A stretch of 64,000 bases of DNA from Tetragonia tetragonoides (GCA_038025085.1 CM076143.1:50538501-50602500); one strand, 5' to 3'. Positions 10,589-23,224 are shown, numbered from the stretch's first letter. Numbers and translations are program-made. The notes: a model not told the origin generated them from the letters alone.

Positions 10589-12833
10589 AGCTTTTTAGAT
10601 GAGTTTTGCTTTCTATCTCACCCTTTGAGTTTAGTATTGCGCTTTTGCATCTTTATTTTATGCATGGTATATGCTACAAAATTGCATAGTAGTTCATAAA
10701 GCTAAGGTTTTAAAATATTAAGGATTTTTGCTCAATTGATCAAAGTGAACTAAGCACCTGTGTCCTGTGCCTCTATGTGTGTCCGGAGGGAAGGTGTACT
10801 GTACTGTAACAGACGATTGCTGTCGTTATAGTATCAGAATCTGCAGTGCTATAGTCATAAGCCGCTGGTACCCCAACAGAACCTACGAGCATTAAGGTAA
10901 CGAAAAGCCTCCCCTTTGTTCCCTTCCTGACTGTTCTCTAGCTAGTGCACTAGACAGATAATGCAATAGTTATGTATGTAATGATTCTTTCATTTATTAG
11001 TCTCCACATTCAGTAATCGTTCTGCTGGTGGCCTGGTTGCTTATATGGGATGCCATCCACAGAATTGTGCTTGTTAATCTAAAGGAGTTCCACAAGACGT
11101 ATAAGTGATCTCTGAACTTCTGTTTACTGTTTTGCTACATCATATATTATTCACAAGGGTTCTTTAACTTGATCAGAACTTGATGTATATTTGAATATGT
11201 TGTGCTATTTGTGATTTATTTTATATGAGTCATAAACCCGAGATAGACCATGTTAATCATTAATTTGATGGAGTTGCTACTACTTGCAACCAAGTTTGGT
11301 TTATTAGACTGTACTACTAGTGATTGATAGCCTCCACGCACGCACTGTGTCACTGCTTATCCTAGTTATTGGAGAAAAAGCACGCTCTTATACTGCTTTA
11401 CAGGTACGTAGTTAATAGTGATTGATAGCCAGGCCAGTTAGCCACCACTGTACTGTGTCACTTATCCACCACAGCAGATTTTATCTATTCATCAAGTAGC
11501 TAGTTAGTCTGGGTGGAGGGAGGTTACTGCCATCCAAGAATAATGTTTATCTGTCAGCGCGGATAATAAACATTATCTGCTCCCACCAATTATTGGCATA
11601 TATCAGAATCTATCAGAACATAACTTTACAGTTCACAACATTTACATCAAATCTTTCTCGCCACTACTTATTTATTATCAGGGAAGAAACAATTAGAATT
11701 AATTAGCTTATTCATGACTCATGAGAGACGATTTCTCAGAAGAAGATTGTACATTGCTTGTCATATCAACATGTATGGGAGCTTCCTGGCCGGAGATTTG
11801 TGTGGATATGAAATCGTCGTTGATCCATTTACTAACAACTGACCTGATCAACCAATTACCTAGTTGTAAGAATTAGTTTGGTCATCGATCAGTTACAAGT
11901 CACAAGACTCACAATAATGCAACCATTACCTAGCTAGTGGTAAGGATTAATTAGTTTGGTCTGGCTATTATTTAAGTCTAATTAAAGTGCAAACTGCAAA
12001 TTGTGTCTGATGATAGCTAGACTGTCGTCATCCTAATATATAATGCATGCAGGAACATGTGAAGATAAGATTTTGCTTTCAGAACGAATCGAAGGTCATT
12101 GTATTGAGGTAATAACTCTACACCTTACAGATCGATCAAAGCAAAGCATCGAGCCATCCATGCACGCTCGCTTACGAGGCTTCTGTCAATGAAAAGATCA
12201 TTCTAAGAGGTTTTGATAAGTTTTACACTTGCAAGCTAAGCACAATAACTGCAATTTGAAGGTAGTGCAAATGTCTGGCCAGATACATTGAGTGCGTAAG
12301 AGGAGGGAAGAATTCGATGTGAACTTAGCTTGATAGCGGTTATCTTTATTGATCTGAACTACTGTCATTATTGTCATGCAAAGAATCGTTGGATTGTCAA
12401 GTCTTATTCATGATATTAGGTTACTTAGCTAGTTATGACAACTTATTAATGTATGATATCTGTAGAAAGTGAAGAATGAATATATATAGTTTCTTTGTAC
12501 GCATCAAATTTTAGCTGCTGTCGATCGCTGTTATTTGCTATATCTTCAGATTATTACTCAACCTGCTGTCACGGATGAACAATGAACTACTATTTGCTTC
12601 TTAACTACGTACTTATTTGTATATATAATTGAGTAATACAAAGTATACTACTACAGTAGTCTATAACGCGATAAACACACAGGAATAATGCAGCGAATGA
12701 GAACATCAGTGCCAGGCCACAAACTCATCAGCGCGCTGCGCTCTTCAACTACCTGCCTTAGCAACGCAAACACATCAGCAGCGTAGTTTTATTTAGTTAA
12801 ATTCGTGTTGTCCTCATCAGTCCTTGCTTCATA
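10589..12833. other. MIR171 downstream region, no gene seen
   Basis: The sequence is AT-rich, without coding exons or a clear transposon. It may include the 3' part of the MIR171 primary transcript; no boundary is visible. Confidence 0.35.
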
Positions 12834-13088
12834 CTCCCTCCGTCCATCTCTTATCTTCTTACTTGACTTTGCACAGTCTCCAAGATGATACTTTGACCAT
12901 CAATAACTTTAATTATACAGATATAATTATATTAAAAATTTGATATTGTGAAAATATAATCTAAAACGAATCTAAGAAATGTATTTTGATCTTATAATTC
13001 TTTATATATTTTTCACAAATCAATGGTCAATATTTATAAAATTTGACTCAAAAAGTCAAATGAGAAGATAAAAAAGGGACGGAGAGAG
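12834..13088. mobile_element. Stowaway-type MITE
   Basis: The ends CTCCCTCCGTCCATCTCTTA and the complementary AAAAAAGGGACGGAGAGAG form a TIR flanked by TA on both sides (12832-12833 and 13089-13090). The terminal sequence CTCCCTCCGT and TA duplication define the Tc1/mariner-derived Stowaway group. Confidence 0.92.
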
Positions 13089-13564
13089 TATGTATGAACC
13101 AATGACATGAATGAAGGAGCGCGCAGTAGCTCCCGTCATCATGCTAAATCTGGTGTAAGGCAAAGATATAAGACCATAATAATGCTCCATCCTCATTACA
13201 TCATTGAATGGAATTCTTCGTTCTGATCTCATGTATGTACATCAGATGTATGCAAAAGTTTGTTATTTTTTTTTTTTTTATATTAAATAATCGGAAACGA
13301 AGGAGATTTTATTCAATCGCCAGGTTTTACACATATTAGTATATCCCTTTCTGGCTTTCTTTCTTGTTGTTCTTACAAGTTAGAAATAAGATGTTAGATG
13401 AGTAGTAAGAGCTTTGGGTGTATAACGTATTATCTAGTAAGTAGTAAACACTCCAATTATTCCGAATAAAGACCCAAATTTTCAAGTCTCACATTATCTC
13501 TCAAAAAAATTGTTTTTTTGGGTCTTTCAGAAACAGTCTTCCTACTAGGCGACTAGTTAATTAG

Positions 13565-13640
13565 GGGTAAGACTGCGTACATCTGGACCTCGCCAGACTC
13601 CGCCCTCTACGGGACATCTACTGAGTCGTTGTTGTTGTAC
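13565..13640 (+). mobile_element. Au-SINE-like 3' fragment
   Basis: The segment beginning AAGACTGCGTACATCTGGAC followed by CCAGACTCCGCCC resembles the 3' half of the widespread plant Au SINE. It ends in a TTGTTGTTG tail. The 5' tRNA-like part is absent. Confidence 0.5.
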
Positions 13641-14409
13641 ATCTCTCAAAGAGTGAGATTTCCCCGCTATTTCCCCCGAAAAAAAAAAAAAAAAGAAAAA
13701 AAGATGTTAGTCCAGAATACCCCAGATGACTAGATGAGTAAATATAATGTCTAATGAGAGGAGATGAATAACAGCTCTTGGGGCAGAGTTAGAACTTCAT
13801 CAACGTCTGTACAGTATAGTTGGGCACTTTGGACTCTAACATCCCATTTTTTTTTTACTTTTGGGTCTCTTTGGGCTGTAAGTTGAGTAAACAACATTTT
13901 CTTTAGATTAGACCGAATTCAGGTCCAACCCATCTCAACTGTACTTGCATTGGTCTGGTCCTCCTTTTTGTCTTTTTTTTTTTTTTTTTTTTTTTTTGGG
14001 GGCATCCAAATTAATATTTAAAAAGTTTGTGTAGAATCACAAAAGATTATTTATTTATTATCTTATCTCTGTTAATCCTCTGTTGTGAAATAGAAGGAAA
14101 AGAGAAGAAGGAAAAAAAAATTTGAATGATGGGTCAAGAAGCAAAACGAAGATTCATTTCAAATAACTGGTAGGAAAGCAGAAGCCTCTCTAAAAAAGAA
14201 CATACAAACATCATAATCATATTTACCGGCATAATTGTCAAGCTTTCCACTATTCCAACGACAAAAAGTGAGTGAACATTGGGCGCTTTTCCTAGCACAA
14301 TATTTTTTTTTTTTTTGAAAGACTAGCACAATATTAACTTCTTCTTATGTCTTTTTATAATTGTTCTGCATTTTTTAATAACACCTCTATTAAATTTGTC
14401 ACTGTTTTT

Positions 14410-14542
14410 TTTTGGGTTCACAAACAAGGGTATCTACCATCGACAACAGTAATTATTTCCCCGCATTGGCTTGTAGGTACCTCAAAGGGTGAAACAGTTG
14501 GCTAAGGAATTTAAAGTTCCTCCATACCCAAGGCGAAATTCG
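14410..14542 (-). mobile_element. 5'-truncated SINE (same family as 5123-5329) with TSD
   Basis: Read on the minus strand it matches the 3' two-thirds of the SINE at 5123-5329 and ends in an A-tail (T run on plus). The duplication AATTTGTCACTGTTTTT occurs at 14393-14409 and 14543-14559, a 17-bp direct repeat flanking the copy. Confidence 0.85.
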
Positions 14543-14570
14543 AATTTGTCACTGTTTTTACAACAACGAA

Positions 14571-14934
14571 TTAATCCATCCTTAGCAAAGGTCGAGGATT
14601 CAAATCTCGCCTTGAGCAATGGCGGATCCTACAAGGACTGCTAGTGCTACAAGCATAGAACTTGAGACCTCATGTTTAAACTTGAATATCCGACCTACCC
14701 AGCTGCTCTACCACAACAATTGTAAATAAAGATGACTATTTTTTATTTATTGTAGGTATGCACTTGTATACCTACTCCACCTTGTAGATTCGCCAGTATA
14801 GAGTCGTCACTTGCCTTGAACATGGAGTTGCTTTAAATTCCTTGGCCAGTTGTACCATCCTTTGAGGTGCCTACAAGCTAGCGCGGGAAAAAAGTCACTG
14901 TAATCAACGGTGAATGTGAAACCAAAAAAAAAAA
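14571..14934 (+). mobile_element. 5'-truncated SINE interrupted by a hAT-type MITE
   Basis: The SINE sequence runs 14571-14616 (including the B-box-like GGATTCAAATCTC) and resumes at about 14819-14934, ending in an A-rich tail. The break is filled by the element at 14617-14812. Removing that element and one duplication restores the SINE order seen at 5123-5329. Confidence 0.8.
14617..14812. mobile_element. hAT-type MITE nested in a SINE
   Basis: It begins CAATGGCGGATCC, and GATTCGCCAGTAT near the right end is inverted to it. It is flanked by GCCTTGAG (14609-14616) and GCCTTGAA (14813-14820), an 8-bp duplication with one mismatch. It is related to the element at 5628-5794. Confidence 0.65.
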
Positions 14935-16212
14935 TAGTAGTACTAATTTATATTCGATAAAACATGATGTTACAAGGTTTAGATTTAGATTCTGGAAACA
15001 TATATAACAAATTGGTGTGACATCAATCTGGACCAAACAGCAAAAAGAATACTTTGGGAAAAGGTAACAATAATACACAATACTTCTATCATACTATAAA
15101 AAATGCACCAGCATAAAGGTAAAGGTGGTGCTATACTGTTTGTTATATTCCTAAAGCATATACTTGTAAGAAAATACTTGTACCTTTTTATCTTTGATCA
15201 AAGTATATGTGCTTATATATCATGCTTAAGCGCATGCATTCTTTGTCAAAATGTTCCTACCAAAGGCAAAGCCTGCTTCTTCACAATTATGAATGCTTAA
15301 AAGTAATCAAACACTCCAATTATATCTGAGTATATGCAAGTTCTGTTCAAGTTAGTACTTCCAAGTTTGTGTTTTAGGTTGCTCACAGAATTGGCTGATT
15401 GGGATTGATATGCTTGAATATGGATTCAATATTTCCAATTTATATATGAAGTTGTATGATGATAGGTATGGAGTCATTGATCTTGTCCAACGAGTGGCAA
15501 GAGCCATATCGGTATGGACTAGTAGTAGGCTAGTAGCCCCAATGGATTTGGTAACGAGGCATGTTGGCGGAGGCAGGAGGGGCGGTATTTCAAATGAGAC
15601 GTAAAGTTGGTTATGGAATTGGATTTCATGGCATAGGTTATGGGTTCAATTTCCACTAAGCCCTATTTGTTGAGAATGTTTGAGTTCTGATGTACTAGTA
15701 ATATTTATGGTTTGCAGGCTATTGTATACATTCGAGATTTATCCAATACACACTCAAACAGTAGTGGCTGATGCGGGTTTCTCGTATCAAAAGAAATGAG
15801 ACGAGCGAATTAATGACTTCTGAATTCAAATCTCAAGTACAAAGCCCAAACTTCACCAATTAAGCTATCTAACCTGCATACTTTCAACTCCATTGCCCTT
15901 TAGACCTCTGCACTGAATCAAGACATCTCTTAATTAGAGAAATTCAAGAGCTTCTGTAATTACATTCATATATCTTAATTACTACAAGGCAGGCAAAAAA
16001 AATGCCAAATCAAAGATCCACGAGCATGTTAGATCTCGAAGCCACGATACTTCATCCTATTCCAGCGACCTGCTGGCTCTGGCGAAACCATGAAAGCAAA
16101 TCTAGCTCTCCAGAACAACCATCAAATTGCTCCTCAAGCTTCAGAAATCTCCGACCAAGGCAGAATTTTGAGTTGTTGAGGCAACTCGGAAAGAATAGCA
16201 AAACCCATTGAG
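14935..16212. other. Intergenic downstream of the kinase gene
   Basis: No exon chain is visible on either strand. The frames of 64-69 aa here lack domains. The part near 16212 is expected to include the 3' UTR of the minus-strand kinase. Confidence 0.4.
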
Positions 16213-19200
16213 TTATTTGTGCAGTTGATGCTTACCACTATTCAAGGGAGAGCCCCTAATACTCCTAGGCTGGAGGGCATGGGGAGTGAACTGGAGGGCA
16301 GTTCCTTCAGGCTTCTTCCTTCGCCTCCCGGGTTGAGATAAACGCGAGTGATATGATAAGATGGCCATGTCATTGAGATCTTGCAATGAAGTGAGAACCT
16401 TGACAACTTCATCCATTGAAGGACGGGATTTGGAGTCTCGGCTAAGGCAGCTATGAGCAGTTTGGGAGACCTTCTGCACACCTTTTATGGAGTAGTTCAG
16501 CTCCAAACGGGGATCAACTATTTGATATAGCTTTCGCTTATCATTAAGGTATGGCCGAGCCCAAGTAACCAAGTTTTGCTCCCCACTAGGACGTTTCTTG
16601 TCCATCGATCTCCTCCCAGTTAGGATCTCAAGCAGCACTACACCAAAACTGTATACATCGCTCTTAGATGTCAAGTGTCCTACACATAGAAATGAGCCCT
16701 GATAAGGATACACATACACATCTAACTCTTCTCTATGTATCAGTTAAAGATTATTCATATGAGATAGTAGCGTTTTGCATCAAATTCTACTAAATGATAT
16801 CAATCTCTTATCAAACAATTCGAAATCCATCACTATCTTCTGACATTCTATCTATAGTGATTAATGGTATGTCATTCTGCTTTACTTCATCACTATCTTC
16901 TGACATTCTATCTATAATGACTAAAGGTAGGTCATTCTGCTTTAGTTTATCGCTATCTTCTGACATTCTATCTATAATGACTAATGGTATGTCATTCTGC
17001 TTTAATTCATTACTAGCTTCTGACATTCTATCTATAATGACTAATGGTATGTCATTCTGCTTTGAGGCACCAAGCTTGCATAGATGGATAAAACTTTCAA
17101 TGGATATTCTTTACTCAGAACTGTTGAAGCATGTCACTAGGAGGTCTTCAAATTTGAGAGAACATACCTGTCATAACGTACTCTGGGGCGGCATAACCAT
17201 ATGTCCCAACAACCCGTGTAGAAACATGTGTTTTGTCCCCTTGAGGCCCTGCTTTTGCAAGACCAAAATCTGAAAGCTTTGCATTGAATTCCTACAAAGA
17301 ACAAACGTCGCAGTTAATACTTAGAATTGTATGTTGTAGATTAAATTCGCAAGTGATGGCAGGGAATTTCAATTCAATTCTCATGAAAATAGATTACCGA
17401 ATCAAGCAAAATATTCGACGTCTTAAAATCTCTGTAAATGACAGGCTCCCGAGCCCCGTGGAGAAATGCCAATCCCTTAGCAGCACCTAGTGCTATCTTC
17501 ATTCTGCAGGACCACGAAAGAGGCATAGTCCCTTCAAGAAAAACAATGTGTTCACTACTTCATCAGTTAAGTGCAGTAGTTGTACATATATCTAACAAAC
17601 CCAGAGTCACTTAAAAATTATTTTAAAACATGCCAAAATTGAGATTTTGGTTTGAATCATATAGTCAACTGAGACCAAATTAAAAAAAAAAGTACTTGAC
17701 AATGGCCTATAATCATACTTTAAAAAATGGTACACCTTGACCAACATAACAGCTAGTTTAACTGCAATGGTCAATCCCTAACAAACACAATGCTTGGCAA
17801 CTTAATTTGCTTCTTATCAGGTTGTTTACTAGACAAAATGGCTTAACAATGTAGCAAGCAACCGAAACAGTGAAGAACTTACTTCTGAAGAGATGGTTTT
17901 CGAGGCTTCCACGAGTCATAAACTCGTAGACAAGAAGCCGTTGATCATCTTCACTACAATACCCAATAAGCTTAACAAGATTAGGATGGTGAAGCTGTCC
18001 AAGAAAGTCAACTTCAGCCTGCATTCAACAAAAGGTAAAAATGATCAACCAACCCATCATTTTCATCAAACACCTAATCACACCTTCTTCTACCATAAAC
18101 CAAATTAGTAAATTTAGTTACTAACCACCCATTCTCTATGCCCTTGAAGGCCATCTGGCTTCAAACTTTTAACTGCAACCGTGACCCCCGTCCCAGGTTT
18201 AGCTGGTGCTGTGCCATTTTCCTCTATCCATCCCTTAAAGACATACCCGAACCCGCCCTCACCGAGTATGCTATCAGGCCTAAAGTTACCCGTTGCGGAT
18301 TTGAGCTCTTGAAATGTGAACTGAAGCAGCTGACGAGGGGGTTTGGTGGTTTCTTCAGGTGGTGGTGGATCAGGGGGATCACTAGGAACACACATTTCCC
18401 TATTGCTAGCATTTAGATACCTTGTCTCAGTAGCTGCATTGATAGTCACAGAAGAACTAGTCAATTACACATAACTTACAAGTTACAATATATGCTGTGC
18501 TCCTTAAAAATTGAACATATTACCCAAATTTTCATTTCAACTTTTTTGGGTTTTCTGCTTATAATTAGCAAGCCAAGTTCTAGAAATTGCAAGAGAAATG
18601 AAAAAACTTAACCCAAAGACACCAAACACAGTAATAATTAAGTTAGTTGCAAACAGCAATTAGGGTAGCTTGATCAAATGGGATGTCAAAATTAAGAAAC
18701 TTTATACAATTACGGTAAATGGGAAATTGAATTACTTGTAAAGATCCAAAATTTAGGAATATTGGGGGATATGAATTAAATTAAACACCCCCAAACAGTT
18801 GAATTTTAGCCCAAAATTTCTTGTCCTAGCAGTTATGTGGGTGGGAAAAGTTGGTGGGAAAGAGAAATAGACAATCAAGCTACAAGCATAAGAGAGAAAG
18901 GCAAAACCTTTAATGAAAAATTCTACACAGCTTTTAGGCAAACCATATAAATCCCCAGAAAAGGGAAAAATAAATTGTACCCAGAAAAAAACAGAACCTT
19001 AAAAATGACCCAAATTTCTTGTTTTAGTGAAGCATTTGGAAGCATTCATGAAAAAAGAAATATTTAATACTCCAAATCAATCACAATCAGTAACAAAAGA
19101 AAGCTTTTTTAACAGAAAATGCCAGAAATTATACAAGGATGGGTGTATATATAATATAAAGTTTAGTTTATAATAAGACCTGTATCATAAACAAGACTGG

Positions 19201-19297
19201 TACGAGGGATGGAATTAACAGAGGTTTTTGAAGCTGAGGGTTTGTAGGCATCTTTTACACCCCTTGTCAGAACTCCCCAGCATCCACACTTCTTCTC

Positions 19298-19300
<3 letters not shown>
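16213..19300 (-). CDS. Receptor-like cytoplasmic kinase, RLCK-VII/PBL type, six exons, complete
   Basis: This is a Ser/Thr kinase of the plant RLCK-VII (PBS1-like) family, members of which relay signals from plasma-membrane receptor kinases. Exons on the minus strand are 19300-19180, 18433-18126, 18018-17883, 17531-17398, 17291-17168 and 16679-16213. They join in phase into 429 codons, from the ATG of [11 protein letters not shown] to the TAA at 16213-16215. Kinase landmarks are the glycine loop [12 protein letters not shown] (residues 97-108), catalytic lysine K129 in VAVKSLK, catalytic-loop [14 protein letters not shown] with D223 (YRD, usual for this family), DFG at 241-243, [14 protein letters not shown] with APE at 268-270, and the long linker rich in K/P/G before K129 typical of PBL proteins. 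There is no Gly-2 for myristoylation; Cys5 and Cys7 are possible palmitoylation sites. I place it near the PBL34-36 group from recall, so no symbol is given. A 60-bp minisatellite lies in its last intron. Confidence 0.93.
16825..17064. repeat. 60-bp minisatellite in the last kinase intron, 4 copies
   Basis: Four head-to-tail units, each of exactly 60 bp, carry CTTCTGACATTCTATCTATA followed by ATGACTAATGGTATGTCATT and CTGCTTT. The copies differ at only a few positions. The period is a multiple of three, so reading frames stay open on both strands (16794-17273 plus, 16811-17026 minus), but splicing of the host gene removes the array. Confidence 0.95.

Positions 19301-19301
<1 letters not shown>

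Positions 19302-19337
<36 letters not shown>
19302..19337. repeat. (CT)n tract just upstream of the kinase ATG
   Basis: A pure CT run on the plus strand, so the kinase transcript would read GA repeats directly before its start codon at 19300. Confidence 0.95.
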
Positions 19338-19338
<1 letters not shown>

Positions 19339-19444
19339 ATTGGATGTGTTATTAAACTTATTATTATCTGTGACTATGATTGCAGGGCATGAGAGGGGAA
19401 GATGAGGAGAGAGAAGATAGATTAATTCATGTTGGGAGAATAAC

Positions 19445-19450
<6 letters not shown>

Positions 19451-19492
<42 letters not shown>
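19451..19492. repeat. (GA)n tract in the kinase promoter/leader
   Basis: A pure GA run on the plus strand, opposite in polarity to the CT run at 19302-19337 and 113 bp away from it. Confidence 0.95.
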
Positions 19493-19496
<4 letters not shown>

Positions 19497-20800
19497 TGTT
19501 GTAGTTGTTTGTTGCTGTTAGAGATTGCAGTGCAGGGTATCATGATCACCATCACAGTCACCATCATATTCATCCCTGTGTGTTAGAAAAAAGGAAAAAA
19601 AAAAAGAAAAAAAAAAGGAAACTTTTCTTTCCCTTTTTTCCCCACCATCTCTTTTCTTTTTTCTCTGTGATTTTTAGGGTAGGGAGTGAAAGTTTGAAGA
19701 CTGTTGGGGAATATCTTCTTCTTCTTTTTTCAATAGTGGCAAAACATTAAATTTTGTTTGTTAAAGTAATTCGATGGCATTTGTATGGGAGAAAATTGTC
19801 AAATTTGGATTTAAAGAATAGGAAATATTATTCTTCATATAAACAACATATTGACATATAACTTGATGCTAATTTATGTTGTCTGTTTAATTCTAAAGGC
19901 TTTTGAGAATTGTTTAAATGGATGTACGTTATAACTTTATGGAATGTGAATTTATCAATAGCGACCCATATTAGAACATATCCTTGGGATTGTTAGGTGA
20001 TGCAAAAATCGTAACAATCTAGCACCATTTTGATTCTTTATAAGATATGTAATTCAAGTTTATAGAAAAATCAACCTTTGAATCTTCAAAAAACAAAATT
20101 TTGGACTAGTAAATTAACTTCTACATTTGACAAATAGTTTTCTATATTTTTCAAAAGAAGTCTGTATGGAATGATCTAAGTTTGAATAATATTACAACAC
20201 GATACCTTGAGAAAAATTAAGACAACTCATTGTTAAAATACCCTTTTCTTATTTTTGAAAATTTCATTGCGTGAAATCACTATTTTGATCAAGTTTGTTA
20301 ATAAGTGACTATCAATTTCAACATCATTGCTACAAATTGATATTTTGATCGATTTCATCAATAGCTTACAATTAATAATCGGTTTATCTGTATATAGCAT
20401 AAATAATTATGCTACCAAATAAACGAGACGCCTATGCGTTTAAGAGAATATCATCCTCAACTCTAAAGCAAGCAAATAAGGGTGGTGAGAGGTCATTTCA
20501 TTAACAATCATTAAAAGAAGATCATGTTTATTATTGCTTTGAGTTGATGAGGAGTCATGTAATGGTAAATCCGTCTTCAAATTTCTCAACTTTTTCTAAT
20601 TTATTATTTCGTTCTCTCAATACCTTTTTCCTTGCAACTTGACTAGTCCTTGTTGGGAAAGAGTGATACCATTTGCCCCCACTAGTTTGTAGGCCCTTTA
20701 TGGGCTCTCACCATTTCATGAAAAAAAGAGAGAGAAAAGGCTAGGTCATTAAAACACTTGCAAATTAAGCTAGCCATCATATATTAATATACTCCGAATT
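19493..20800. other. Kinase upstream region, AT-rich
   Basis: It contains a poly-A/G-rich stretch near 19588-19620 and otherwise featureless AT-rich DNA. I see no TATA box I would commit to and no gene. Confidence 0.35.
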
Positions 20801-20801
20801 A

Positions 20802-21085
20802 ATAAGGATGGTGGTCTAGTGATTTCAAACTTCCTATCAAGTGGCTTGGTAAGACAATGTTATGAATTCGAATTCTCATTTCTCTCATGTTTTGTGTCTG
20901 TCGGGTTTTAGGAACTATACTAGCCATTTGTTGGTGCTACGTTGATGGGTCAGTGCTTGCGTTGGTTGTTCAGCTAGTCTGATATATTCGCTATTAAACA
21001 CGAGAGTCCGAATGTGACGTAGTGGGCGGTGTCTCAGTCGACATTCACTTGTACCCTCTTTTTATTAGGCAGAAAAAAATTATAT
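20802..21085 (+). mobile_element. Second tRNA-derived SINE family, probable
   Basis: An A-box-like TGGTCTAGTG and a B-box-like GAATTCGAATTCTC lie about 60 bp apart near the 5' end. The 3' part with GTGTCTCAGTCGACATTCAC is shared with a diverged copy at about 22985-23150. No duplication could be read with certainty. Confidence 0.5.
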
Positions 21086-21401
21086 ATTCATATAGAATGA
21101 AATAAACTTTAATCATAATAATAATAATATAAAAATATCATATTTGTGGGTTTGCAAAGGAGAGCCTAAAAGTTACTCTAGCTAGGCCACACCATATGAT
21201 TGGATGGACTATGGAGGTGAAACACCCAGATGTACAAGTTTTGCGGTGAAAATATGGTTATTGTGCCAATATCAAACACGGATCTTTGGGTGGACCAAAT
21301 TTATAGTGCTTAAGATTGTTGGGTACATCATTGAATTGGTTAGAAGAATCTATTACAGATGATGATTATGCTTTTGATCGAACCACGTCTCTGTTTATAA
21401 T

Positions 21402-21597
21402 TTTTTTTTAGGTTCACGACCAAGGGTATTCACCGTCAACCACAATGACTATTTTCCCGCGCTGGCTTGTAGGCACCTCAAAATATGGGACAGCTGGCCA
21501 AGGAATTTAAAGCTGCTCCATGCCCAAGACGAGATTCAAACCCTCGACCTTTGTTAAGGATGGATGAATCCCTACCACTCAACCACACCTCCTTGGT
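21402..21597 (-). mobile_element. SINE, near full length, minus strand (family of 5123-5329)
   Basis: On the minus strand it starts CCAAGGAGGTGTGGTTGAGT, has a B-box-like GGTTTGAATCTC and ends in an A-tail (plus-strand T run at 21402-21410). The flanks ACGTCTCTGTTTATA and ATGTCTCTCGTTATA look like a decayed TSD. Confidence 0.8.
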
Positions 21598-22915
21598 ATG
21601 TCTCTCGTTATATTTTCAAATGTTGCCTACACAATCTGAAATCATCTAGTACTGTAATTTCATATGAACAACTTTTACACAAATATGCAATTTTCATTTG
21701 AAGGCATGCATTAACAATCATTTAGATAACTTTTAAGGTTCGTCATAACTCATAATAACTCATAACCAGCTAACTTCAACTAATATCTTTAACTCTATGT
21801 ATGATATTAAACACATGCCTAGTCATAATAGAAAACTAGAGTTCCTACAAGTAGAAAGAGCGTTAAGAGTGATGATCAGGTGAATCCAATCTTACTTCTT
21901 AATTAATTATAATTCCGTGTGATACACGGTTTGTGTGTTGATATTAAATAAATTATCTTTATTAACATAAACTTCCAAGGCACATTTGGCATATGTCATA
22001 TATGGATACAAAAAATACTTTTCTATGAACCTCTCGATCTCTTAATATGCACAAACCTACCACATTACACCAATTTTAGGGCAAAATACCAAAAATATAC
22101 AATACCTCATTCGTTGTTAATCATGATATAAACCAAATGGTTTTGTATGACCAAATTTGTTTATTATTTTTTATTACAGTTTACTTCTATATCCTGTCCA
22201 AAAGACCACCACCACTACTACTTCCATACTACTACTATTTAATTTTGCTGCAGTAATCTGTTGTATCCAGTTCAAAAAAGAGGATGCCCTAAGTATCAAA
22301 TGGATGCAGTGAAATTATATTTAATTAATTAACAACCATGTATACCATTCATTGAAAGCTAATACATTATTGTGCGTTGCACAATTTAAATAAATACATT
22401 TGTGATCATATAATTAATAGTAGTAAAATAAGATTAGATACATGCATCTTAAGTATTTGAAGACATGTCAATATTTTGCTTATGTATCGAAGCCTACATG
22501 TCAATATAGCAATTCTTTATATTTTCTTATATGCGCCATGCGAGGCACAAACTTGTAATCATATAATGAAATATGAAACGTAACTAAAAATAAACCATAC
22601 AAAAAGAAAATGTGTGGAATAACACTGAACTTAGGATGATACAAATTTTTAAGTTATAATAACACTCTTTTAATCATACAACAACTCAATTGAGCAAATA
22701 GATATTTTTTGTGATTATTATATGCATGTATTGTTATAAATTAAAAGAAATTAATGAAATGTACTTGTAAGATACATGTACTTGACTTTTGGAGAGTTTA
22801 TATTATTTAATAAAAGAAAATATATATTAATGTAGGTTCATGCATGTTAAATAAAGATGACATGGCAAACTATGTGAATGTGCCTTGCTTATGTGGATGT
22901 CCACTTGTCCATCAA

Positions 22916-22917
<2 letters not shown>

Positions 22918-22946
<29 letters not shown>
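22918..22946. repeat. (TA)n microsatellite
   Basis: A simple TA dinucleotide run. Confidence 0.95.
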
Positions 22947-22949
<3 letters not shown>

Positions 22950-22984
22950 GATTTGCCTTTGTAATTACCTCGTTCAAGAAACTA

Positions 22985-23150
22985 TACTTACTCCTTGCCG
23001 ATGTTATGTTAACGGGGTTATTGTTTATGGTAATTATTCACTTAATCTGATATGTTCATGATTAAATACAAGAGTTCAACCATGACATAGTAAGGGTGTC
23101 TCAATCGTCATTCACTTACACCTTTTCTTTCATGGTGCACCAAAAAAAAA
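22985..23150 (+). mobile_element. Diverged 3' part of the second SINE family
   Basis: The stretch with AATCTGATATGTTCATGATT, CAAGAGTTCAACCATGAC and GGGTGTCTCAATCGTCATTC lines up with 20965-21055. It ends in a short A run at 23143-23151. Confidence 0.45.
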
Positions 23151-23224
23151 ATGAACATGAATTAATCAAAGGTCCCAAAAATCCAATCTGAAATATGGCT
23201 TCACCAAATTCACTACCAGAAGAA

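Noticed and set aside
16825..17064. CRISPR-like or protein-coding repeat array
   Set aside because: The 60-bp units are contiguous without unique spacers and sit in a plant gene's intron, so this is a minisatellite.
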